Program-made: the position numbers and the translations under genes
Notes under the pieces: generated by a model
The model's database searches: none
What the model was told of the DNA's origin: nothing
Seen by the model: only the letters and a program-made list of their open reading frames with translations
Part shown: positions 56,224 through 64,000 of the stretch, in pieces
Position numbering within the stretch: the stretch's first letter is position 1
How the letters are laid out: the number at the start of each line of letters is the position of its first letter
From: QHXW01 sp963847515
GTDB taxonomy: Bacteria; Acidobacteriota; Terriglobia; Bryobacterales; Bryobacteraceae
DNA: 64,000 nucleotides
Assembly: GCA_963847515.1 (NCBI GenBank)
Contig: CAWKAA010000006.1
Coordinates: forward strand, 1 to 64,000
Direction: 5' to 3'

Positions 56224-57087
56224 ATGGCATTGAGTGTCCCGGAGCGGCTCGCGGCTAACTGCCGCAAGACGCCCGCGCGTGAGGCATGGCTCGATCGGTT
56301 GCCGGGCGCTCTGCGCAGCATCGAACGCCGGTGGTCCCTCAAGCTCGGCGCGCCGTTCACGGATGACGTGAGCTGCGCCTGGGTAGCTCCGGTGGCGCTG
56401 GCGGGCGGCATCTCCGCCGTACTGAAACTCGGCATGCCCCACATGGAGGGCCAACACGAACTCCAAGGCCTGCGCTTCTGGAACGGAGACCCGACGGTGC
56501 GACTCCTTCAGGCCGACGATGAGCTTGGCGCCATGCTCATCGAACGTTGCGAGCCAGGGACGGCGCTGCGCGCACTGCCGGAGCTTGAGCAGGACGTAGT
56601 GATCGCAGGTATGCTGCGGCGCCTTTGGCGCTTGCCAGTAGCACCACATCCCTTTCGCACTCTGTCGGCGATGACGCACTATTGGAGTAACGAGACGCTG
56701 ACCGACGTCGAGCGATGGCCCGACGCAGGTTTGGTCCGTGAGGGCTTGCGCCTTCTTAACGAGTTGCCCCGCACGGCGCCGGTTGAGGTGCTCCTGGCGA
56801 CCGACTTGCACGCGGGTAACGTGCTTCGTTCGAAGCGGGAGCCATGGCTGGTCATCGACCCGAAGCCATTCGTCGGGGATCCGGCCTATGATGTCACGCA
56901 GCACCTGTTTAATTGCGAGGAGAGACTGAGATCGGATCCGGAGGGGACGATCCGGCGCATCGCGGACCTCGCTGGCGTGGATCGCGAGCGCGCTCAACTA
57001 TGGACGTTCGCCCGCGCTGCCGCAGAGCCGCGCGATGATTGGAGGGACGACGATTCAATGACGATCGCGAGAGCCATCGCTACGTGA
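56224..57087 (+). CDS. APH(6)/hydroxyurea-type aminoglycoside phosphotransferase family protein
   Basis: A 287-aa kinase-like protein of the streptomycin 6-kinase type. Visible: LGMPHMEGQHELQGLRFW, the catalytic loop LLATDLHAGNVLRS, VIDPKPFVGDPAYDVTQHL with the metal Asp, and the C-terminal ARAAAEPRDDW. Chromosomal homologues in soil bacteria may not confer resistance, so I give no resistance gene name. It diverges from the aldo/keto reductase (71 nt between the starts) and converges with the beta-propeller gene. Confidence 0.88.
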   Translation: MALSVPERLAANCRKTPAREAWLDRLPGALRSIERRWSLKLGAPFTDDVSCAWVAPVALAGGISAVLKLGMPHMEGQHELQGLRFWNGDPTVRLLQADDELGAMLIERCEPGTALRALPELEQDVVIAGMLRRLWRLPVAPHPFRTLSAMTHYWSNETLTDVERWPDAGLVREGLRLLNELPRTAPVEVLLATDLHAGNVLRSKREPWLVIDPKPFVGDPAYDVTQHLFNCEERLRSDPEGTIRRIADLAGVDRERAQLWTFARAAAEPRDDWRDDDSMTIARAIAT

Positions 57088-57096
57088 TCGGGGACG

Positions 57097-59295
57097 CTAC
57101 CGCACCACTACCTTCTCCGCCGATTGATTCTCGAACTCGTCCTGCACGCGCACGGCGATCGTGTGCTCGCCTGATGCCATGTTCGGCAGAGCGAGAGCGT
57201 AGTCGAGTTCGCGGGAGTCGGACAGCTTGGTGACCGGATCGACCACAGTCCAGTCGCCGCCGTCCACCGAATATTCGGCCTTGGTGATGACGCTGCGAGC
57301 ATCGGCGGCGTGCCAGCGCAATTCAATGCGAGTGCCGTTGCGCGAGCCTGCGAGGCCGGTGATCCTGGGCGGCGTGTTGTCGATAACGAATACTTCGCTC
57401 TCAAGCCGGCCCGTAAGCGCGTCTTCCTTGGTGTTGCCGGGCAGATCGCAAGCGGTTACGCGCAGCCGATACTCGCCGTCGGGAAAAGCCGTCGAATCCC
57501 AACTAATATATTTTTCCTTCACCTTGTCCTTCAGCACCTTCCACTCAGTCTCAGCTGCCCCGCGAATCTCCACCGTGTAGATCAGGCTGTCCCCGTTACC
57601 ATCCGAGGCTACCCACCGTGCGCCGATGGCGCCCTTGGAGAATTGCAAAGCGGGGGTTGAGGTGTTGTCCAGCGCCGTTGCGGCTGTCGTGTGGCTTGCC
57701 GCATTGCCCAGCGGCGGCAGATTCAGAGTCAGCGGCGCACTCAACGGAAACACCGGTGTGGGGAACTTGTAATTAAACGGTGTGATCTCGATCTCTGAAA
57801 CACGCGGCGCAACGTTTCGAGGAAGATAGGCAAGCTCGACGGAATCAAGCTGGGGCGAGCGGCCCGACTTATTGCTTGAATCCGCGGTCAGTGTTGCCTT
57901 CCATTGAATGAACCGCGTTGCGGGAGATGTGACGCGCGCGCCCTCTTCGGTGGTAATGGCATCCGACCATTTGCTCCAGTTTTCCTGCGGCCGGTCGAGA
58001 TTTCCGCTGCGTGTTTCGATGGCAATGCGCCCTGCTGGCACCGAGCCCTTGAAACTCAGCCGGCCCCACCGCGAAAACATCCCTGCATCGAAAACATCCG
58101 ATTCGATCGATCCTTCGGGCTCGAGCCCCGGCCCGATTTCATAGACCTTTCCGACGTTTCCGGTCACGGCATAAAGCTTTCCATTTTCTCCCGCGAGCAG
58201 CGCTGTCACCTGTGTGGGCGCCGCGTTCACCAGTGCTGTATAAAGCGCGTCCGAATCCACGCGATAGATGCAGCCTTTGTTCCCGGTGCCAATCAGAGGC
58301 TTGCCGGCCGCGTCGAATCCAATACTGTAAATGACGTCGTGGGCGTGGCTCCAGATCTTCTCGGGGTAGCCGTCCGGATGGATGCGGTAAAGCTCCGAGC
58401 CCCCGGAAATGCTGACACCGCCGCCTCCCGAGCTCATGGAAGCCGGTGGCGCTGCTGGTAGATGAGGTGCGTTCCCCGCTGCGGGCTGCGCGCTCGGCGC
58501 GGGTAAAGGCGGCGGGGGCGGCGCAGGCGCTGCCTGGGAAGCTTGTTTCGCGCCCACACCGCCGGCGTACACCGATCCATCTTCCGCCACCGCAACGGAA
58601 GTAATCTCCCGCTTGCCCATTTCGTAGAGCACGAAGCCCTCACTCGACGGTGAAATTTTCATTACCAGTCCATTCGGCTCAGTGCCCGCGATGAGATTGC
58701 CCCGACCGTCGAGGACCATCGAGCGCACGTGCGTCTCTCCGCTTTTAAAAAAAATCGATGCTTTGCCGTCAGGCGTCACGCGGTGGATCTCGCCGGGATC
58801 GCCGGTCGCCACAAATAAGTCGCCTTTGGCATCGAATGCCAGCGCCCAGATGTACTTGGTCTTGGGGTCGTAGAAAACCTCCGCCTTGCCATCGTTGGAA
58901 ACGCGATAGACCTTGCCGTCCGGCGCGGTCGCGGCATACACGCGATCATTTTTATCGATTGCAATAGCGTGGATCTCGATGGCTTGAAATTCCGTCAGCG
59001 TTTTCTTCTCTCCGCCAGGCGAGATCCGGTACAGTTTGGCTCCCGGCCCGCCTCCCGTATAGAGGTTCCCCTTGGAATCGCGCGCCAGCGCCCAGAGATA
59101 GGCGGAAGGAGAATCGTACAATTCCTCGAAACGCGGCGCCAGCGTCAGCCGTCCGTCGCTGCGCAATGACAGGTTCTTGATGATTCCCTTGTCGAAGTCT
59201 GAAAAGTCGGTTTCAACCCAGGAGCGCGTCTGTCCGGCCCTTGCCCACACGGCAAACATGCCGAGATAGGCCAAGCCGATAAGTGATTTTTTCAT
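57097..59295 (-). CDS. Secreted beta-propeller protein with C-terminal Ig/Fn3-like domains
   Basis: A 732-aa protein with a signal peptide (LIGLAYLGMFAVWARA). Residues about 60-390 form WD/NHL-like repeats with blades such as LWALARDSKGNLYTGGGPGAKLYRISPGG and VYAATAPDGKVYRVS; a Pro/Ala-rich linker with GGGG interrupts them near 260-300. The last 330 residues look beta-sandwich-like (SEIEITPFNYKFP, NTPPRITGLAGSRNGTRIELRW). No catalytic motif is seen, so binding is likely. It starts 22 nt after the S55 peptidase gene, on the same strand. Confidence 0.82.
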   Translation of the reverse strand: MKKSLIGLAYLGMFAVWARAGQTRSWVETDFSDFDKGIIKNLSLRSDGRLTLAPRFEELYDSPSAYLWALARDSKGNLYTGGGPGAKLYRISPGGEKKTLTEFQAIEIHAIAIDKNDRVYAATAPDGKVYRVSNDGKAEVFYDPKTKYIWALAFDAKGDLFVATGDPGEIHRVTPDGKASIFFKSGETHVRSMVLDGRGNLIAGTEPNGLVMKISPSSEGFVLYEMGKREITSVAVAEDGSVYAGGVGAKQASQAAPAPPPPPLPAPSAQPAAGNAPHLPAAPPASMSSGGGGVSISGGSELYRIHPDGYPEKIWSHAHDVIYSIGFDAAGKPLIGTGNKGCIYRVDSDALYTALVNAAPTQVTALLAGENGKLYAVTGNVGKVYEIGPGLEPEGSIESDVFDAGMFSRWGRLSFKGSVPAGRIAIETRSGNLDRPQENWSKWSDAITTEEGARVTSPATRFIQWKATLTADSSNKSGRSPQLDSVELAYLPRNVAPRVSEIEITPFNYKFPTPVFPLSAPLTLNLPPLGNAASHTTAATALDNTSTPALQFSKGAIGARWVASDGNGDSLIYTVEIRGAAETEWKVLKDKVKEKYISWDSTAFPDGEYRLRVTACDLPGNTKEDALTGRLESEVFVIDNTPPRITGLAGSRNGTRIELRWHAADARSVITKAEYSVDGGDWTVVDPVTKLSDSRELDYALALPNMASGEHTIAVRVQDEFENQSAEKVVVR

Positions 59296-59317
59296 GATGG
59301 GGTGGCGTTGCTTTCTA

Positions 59318-61181
59318 CTACTTCACGGTGATCTTGAGCGAATAGCTGCCGCTGATCACGTAATCAAAAGGTACCGAAGCTTGCTCGAAAGCGCTTTCGG
59401 CGGATGTGACCATAGGACGATTCGATGTGCGTCCCGCCTGCATGACGTTCAGCACCGAAGCCGGCAGACTGGGCATGGTCTTGTCATCGTAATAAGCTGT
59501 CGGCGTCGCTTCGAGCAGGGAGATATAGAGCTTGTTGTTGCTGCGCTCCTGGTTGATGAGCGAAACCGTCTCCGGCACGTCCATGTACCGGTTCATGTAG
59601 CCGGCGATGTTCTGCATGTGGTTGAGGGTGTCGGCATCGCTCAACAGGATGCGGTGATCGCCCTTGCTAAGCCCTTCGGGAACATGCACTTTGAAATTGC
59701 GCTCGATGCGGTCGCCGCGATAAGGCCGCAGGAAAACTTTCACCGGCCGCATCGTCGCCCGGCCGCACATCGCTGTCGGCTATCCAGGCGTTTTCAATGG
59801 TCGCCACGCGCCGCTCGGGCAGCAGGTCCACCGTGACGCTCACCCGCTTCAGCCGCGGCGTCTTCACGGCGTTCAGATAGAGCCGGTTGAATTTGTCGCC
59901 CCACCAGCCCGCCAGCAGCATGGGCGCCGGCATGGGCATCTCGCCGGATGCCTGCATGGTATTGAGCGAGAGGCTGCCGCCGCTGTCCAGATCTACTGTG
60001 CCAGTGAGCCGGTAGGTGGCTTCGTCCATGAATTCGTTCAGGCCCGACACCGAATTGAATAGCGTGAGCATCATCAGGTAGGGCGTCCACTTCTGCTGAT
60101 CGAACACGTTGAAGTGGAAATCCTTTTCGCTCCGCACCGCGTTGTTGTCGCCGAATGAGCGCACGTTGACGGTCACCGGGATCATTTCCGTTTCTGCGCC
60201 CAGTACCCCCATGATGCCGCTGTGCCGGTCCTGATGCAGCGCGCCTACGATCTCGGTGGCGTTGGCGAACTTATTGGGTTGAAAAGCCGAGGCGAGGATC
60301 ATGAGTACTTCGCCTTTGCTCATGGGCATGTCCACCGGCCCAAGATTGAAGAATGGATGGCCGAAGGCCAGGACGCGTTTGCCATCGTTATAAGTCACCG
60401 TGCCCAGGCCCGTAATACTCATGTCGCCGGATACCAGCACGCCCGCAACGGCCTCGCCCGGCTTGAGGGAGTGTTTCCAATCGGGCGCGGGCTTGGTGGT
60501 GTAAATGGCTCCGCTCGCTCCGCCCTGCGCGGCGCTGATGCCGAGTTGCTGGAACAGCGGTCCAAATTCCTGCAGGACATTTTCGTGAAAGCCGGAAAAC
60601 ACCAGCGGCGTTTCGATGGGCGTCATTAGGGGCGCTTGGCGCGGCAAGTTTGGCGACGCCCCGGCGGCCACGGCCTGCGCCAGCAGCTCGCTGGGTACGC
60701 TGACTTCGCGCCGGGATGCCGCTTTATCCGGCGTGCGCGCATCCATGGGCCGCGACTGGTCGAAATCGTTAATCTCCAGCATCAACTCGATGGGAGTGAT
60801 GCCGCAGATGGCATCCGGCGAGAAAATACTCAACCGCAGCGCAATGGCGCCCACCAGCTTTCCATCGATATAAACCGGGCTGCCGCTCATCCCGCCGGCG
60901 ACGTTGGTGCGCTGTGCCTTGCCGCCCAACTTCGCCAGGATGATGTCCTGCTTCGGTCCCCAGGCATTTTTCCACAGTCCAAGGATCTCGACTGGAATGG
61001 CTTCGGGTTGCGTGCCCTGAAACACCGTCCAGGCCACACCTTTCATGCCGGGACGCAATGCAGAGGATTTAAAAATTTCGACTTTTCCCGACTTAGGAGG
61101 TTGGGAATCCAGCTCTTCCGCAAGCGCAGGAAGCAGCGCGACCGCGGCCAGCACTGCTACCGCGGCAATGTGTCTTTTCAT
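59318..61181 (-). CDS. SpoIVB-like S55-family peptidase, frameshifted
   Basis: An exported protein of about 620 residues. Signal peptide; GGMSGSPVYIDG at 96-107, whose Ser99 fits the S55 nucleophile; AICGITPIELM; LKPGEAVAGVLVSGD; and VLAFGHPFFNLG with His275. In SpoIVB the equivalent GHP-type His lies before GMSGSP; here it lies after, so the order is reversed. An extra base near 59746 hides the C-terminal 150 residues, which read APVKVFLRPYRGDRIE ... SYSLKITVK in another frame. The peptidase family is inferred from these motifs. The beta-propeller gene follows. Confidence 0.83.
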
Positions 61182-61248
61182 TTAAAACGGCTCCGTTAAC
61201 TCCCATTCTACTATGTACGCTGATAGGTCGCTAAATCCGCCCGTTGTT

Positions 61249-61254
61249 TATAAT
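61249..61254 (+). promoter_or_regulatory. -10 box of aceE, nearly leaderless
   Basis: TATAAT with 11 nt to ATG 61266, so the transcript would begin about 5 nt before the start codon. No Shine-Dalgarno sequence and no convincing -35 hexamer are seen. Confidence 0.5.
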
Positions 61255-61265
61255 GAAAATATAGA

Positions 61266-63931
61266 ATGCATCAGAAGAAAACGGAACGAATCGACCTGGA
61301 TCCGCAGGAGACTTCGGAGTGGCTGCAGGCCCTGGATCAGGTGGTGGAAGAGGCAGGCCCGGACCGGGCGTCTTTCCTTTTAGAGCGCCTGGCGCAGCGT
61401 GCCCGCAGCACCGGCGTTGAGCTGCCGATCCAACATAACACCCCTTACATCAACACCATCAGCCCGGCCGATGAGGTGCCTTATCCCGGCGACCGTACCC
61501 TTGAGCGCCGCATCAAGAGCCTCACTCGCTGGAACGCCATGGCCATGGTTTCGCGCCAGAATAAGTTCGACCACGGCATTGGCGGCCACATCGCCACCTA
61601 CGCCTCAGTGGCCACGTTGTTCGAGGTCGGGTTCAACCATTTCTTCCACGGCAGCTATGGCGATCAGCCCGGCGATTGTATTTATTTCCAGGGGCACGCG
61701 TCGCCGGGTGTATATGCCCGAGCCTTTCTTGAAGGCCGCTTGAAGCCGGAAGACCTGGGAAACTTCCGCCACGAGTTGCGCGAGCATCCGGGCCTCTCCT
61801 CTTATCCCCATCCCTGGCTGATGCCGGGATTCTGGAATTTCCCCACAGTCTCCATGGGTCTTGCGCCCATCAACGCCATCTACCAGGCGCGCTTCATGCG
61901 TTATCTGGAAAACCGGGGCTTGATTGAGAAAACTGCTCGCCACGTCTGGGCATTCCTAGGCGACGGCGAAATGGATGAACCGGAATCCATGGGCTCACTG
62001 ACCCTGGCTTCACGTGAGCGGCTCGACAACCTGATCTTCGTCATCAATTGCAATCTTCAGCGGCTGGACGGTCCGGTGCGCGGCAACGGCAAGATCATCC
62101 AGGAACTAGAAGCTGCATTCCACGGCGCCGGCTGGAACGTGATCAAAGTCATTTGGGGAGGGATTGGGATGATCTGCTGGCGCGCGACAAGTCCGGACTG
62201 CTGCTGAAGCGCATGGAAGAGTGCGTGGATGGGGAATATCAATCCTTCAAAGCCAAGGGCGGGGCATTCATCCGGAAAGAATTTTTCGGAAAATATCCGG
62301 AGGTGTTGCAGCTTGTCGAACACCTGAGCGATGAGCAAATTGGCCGGCTCCGGCGTGGCGGGCACGATCCCCAAAAAGTCTTCAATGCCTACCGCGCGGC
62401 CGTCGAGCACAAGGGACAGCCGACGGTCATCATGGCCAAGACGGTGAAGGGATACGGCGTCGCTGAAATCGAGGCCCGCAACCCCACGCATCAACAGAAG
62501 GAGCTGAACGACCGCGCTGTTCAGCTTTTCCGCCAGCGTTTCGACATTCAGCTTCCCGAAAATGTGGCGGCGAACGTCGAGTTCTATCGTCCCCCGGACA
62601 GCAGCCCTGAAATGGCTTACCTGCACGAGCGGCGGCGGCGGCTGGGCGGCTACGTTCCCGAGCGCAAACTGGCGCCCAACCAGATCCAGGCGCCGCCTCT
62701 CGACGCCTTCCCCGATCTGCTCACCGCCACGAAGGCGCCGCATCCGTCGACTACCATGGCGATGGTACGCATGCTGACGCTGCTCATGAAGAATCCGCAG
62801 ATCGGTAAACGCATCGTGCCCATCATTCCCGACGAAGCGCGGACCTTCGGCATGGAAGGCCTCTTCCGGGTGTTCGGTATCTACGCCTCCGGAGGCCAGC
62901 TTTATAAACCGCACGATGCCGACATGTTCCTTTATTACAAGGAACAGCAGGACGGGCAAATCCTGGAGGAGGGCATTACTGAAGCGGGCTCCATGGCCTC
63001 GTTCACTGCAGCAGGCACGGCGTATGCGAATTACCGGATAGAGATGGTCCCGTTCTTCATCTACTACTCGATGTTTGGATTCCAGCGTGTGGGCGACCTG
63101 ATCTGGGCGTTCGCCGATGCGCGTGGGAAGGGCTTTCTGATGGGCGGCACCGCCGGGCGTACGACGCTCTCGGGCGAGGGTTTGCAACATCAGGACGGAC
63201 ACAGCCTGGTGCTCGCGAGCACTGTGCCCACGTGCGCGGCTTACGATCCGGCGTATGCGTACGAAATCGCGGTGATCGTGCAGGATGGCATCCGGCGCAT
63301 GTATCAGGAGCAGGAAGACCGTTTCTATTACCTCACGCTTTATAACGAGAATTCCGCCATGCCGGCGATGCCCGAGGGCGTTACGGAAGGCATCCTCAAA
63401 GGCATTTACAAATTAAAATCGGCGGAGAACGGCAAGGCGGCGTTGCAATTGTTCGGAAGCGGTCCGATTCTGAACGAGGCGCTACGCGCTCAGACCATTC
63501 TCGGCGAGAGATATGGTGTCGCCGCCGATGTCTGGAGTGTCACGAGCTACAACGAGCTCCGCCGCGATGCACTGCGAACGGAACGCTGGAACCGTCTGCA
63601 TCCGGGCCAGCCCGCGAAAGACCCATACATTCTTTCAGCGCTCGCTGGCGCGGAAGGTCCGATCGTTGCCGCGACAGACTACATGAAGGTGGTGGCCGAC
63701 CAGGTGGCTCCCTGGCTGCCAGGCCGCATGGTCACGCTGGGTACCGACGGCTTCGGCCGCAGCGACAACCGCGAATACCTTCGCAAGCATTTCGAGGTGA
63801 ATGCGGAATCGATTGCCGCTGCCGCGCTGTCACGGCTGGTGCGCGATGGAAAATTCAATGCCGGGAAGGCCAAGAAGGCGTTCGAAGAGTTGAACGTGGA
63901 CCCTGAGAAGATCGATCCGGCGATCGCGTAG
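61266..63931 (+). CDS. aceE: Pyruvate dehydrogenase E1 component (homodimeric), frameshifted
   Basis: The thiamine-diphosphate decarboxylase of the pyruvate dehydrogenase complex, about 888 aa, the size of E. coli AceE. First part: WNAMAMVSRQNKFDHGIGGHI, SPGVYARAFLEGRL, and the ThDP motif GDGEMDEPESMG with NCNLQRLDGPVRGNG. A missing base in GGGG at 62155-62158 shifts to RDWDDLLARDKSGLLLKRM, and the remainder is open to TAG 63929-63931 (YASGGQLYKPHDADMFLYY ... TAGRTTLSGEGLQHQDGHS). The E2 and E3 genes are not in the window; about 70 nt follow the stop. Confidence 0.93.
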
Positions 63932-64000
63932 CACCAGCGCCCTTGAGTCTCCGTTGCGACGCACTGGGCCGCAGTTGAGCGCTTCGCCGACTTCCCGATC

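Noticed and set aside
56224..57087. Calling the APH(6)-like protein a resistance determinant
   Set aside because: The family motif is present, but environmental homologues often act on other substrates and no mobile element is linked to it.

Overview
The window looks like a chromosome segment of an acidobacterium, most likely of the Solibacteres/Bryobacterales type. Three things suggest this. There are two very large TonB-dependent receptors with an N-terminal carboxypeptidase-regulatory domain. There is a PVC-type heme-binding protein and a PEP-CTERM fragment. The sequence is GC-rich and has a long housekeeping block ispG-acyP-apt-ispE-prs-rplY-pth-rpsF-rpsR-rplI. This placement is inferred from gene content, not from a database search. 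I see no plasmid, prophage, CRISPR array, rRNA or tRNA.

Layout. 0-4.6 kb: small accessory genes (Flp pilin, three exported proteins) and a TPR-tailed sulfatase-like gene broken by a stop codon. 4.58-6.56 kb: a complete IS1634-type insertion sequence with terminal inverted repeats and a CTAA target duplication, inserted exactly in the stop codon of hipA. 6.56-8.1 kb: a hipBA-type toxin-antitoxin pair with paired operators. 8.2-12 kb: a DegP/HtrA protease, a scarred stretch with a PEP-CTERM relic, dispersed repeats and an IS1380 relic, then an orphan response regulator. 12.1-15.9 kb: a PVC-type cytochrome and a lipoprotein. 16.0-23.3 kb: the minus-strand housekeeping block. 23.4-28.8 kb: exported hydrolases, then ftsY-ribD-ribE. 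28.8-34.2 kb (minus): Uma2-like, DHH phosphoesterase, tatD, metG, larC. 34.3-40.5 kb: central metabolism (icd, purE, deoB, tpiA) with a PilZ protein, an RRM protein and an MFS transporter. 40.5-48.6 kb: a Tat-exported sugar isomerase-like protein and the twin TonB-dependent receptors, which share a promoter element. 48.7-53.8 kb: mutL, scpA-scpB-rluB, a CoA-binding protein and DUF192. 53.9-61.2 kb: a collagen/BclA-like exported protein, an aldo/keto reductase, an APH(6)-like kinase, a beta-propeller protein and an S55 peptidase. 61.3 kb to the end: aceE.

A caution for every reader: at least thirteen genes carry single-base frameshifts, several at short C, G or A runs. They include genes that cannot be dispensable (rpsF, rpsR, pth, aceE, ribE). 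The likeliest explanation is residual indel error in the assembly, so I annotate most of these as intact genes with a probable sequence error. Among them, larC is the only one for which a programmed frameshift has precedent.

I did not find a clear new biological system. The most interesting leads are the hipBA operator layout with the IS landing in the hipA stop codon, the shared promoter of the twin receptors, the collagen/BclA-like protein, the S55 peptidase with its motifs in reversed order next to a beta-propeller gene, and several genes whose -10 box lies so close to the start codon that leaderless mRNAs are predicted.
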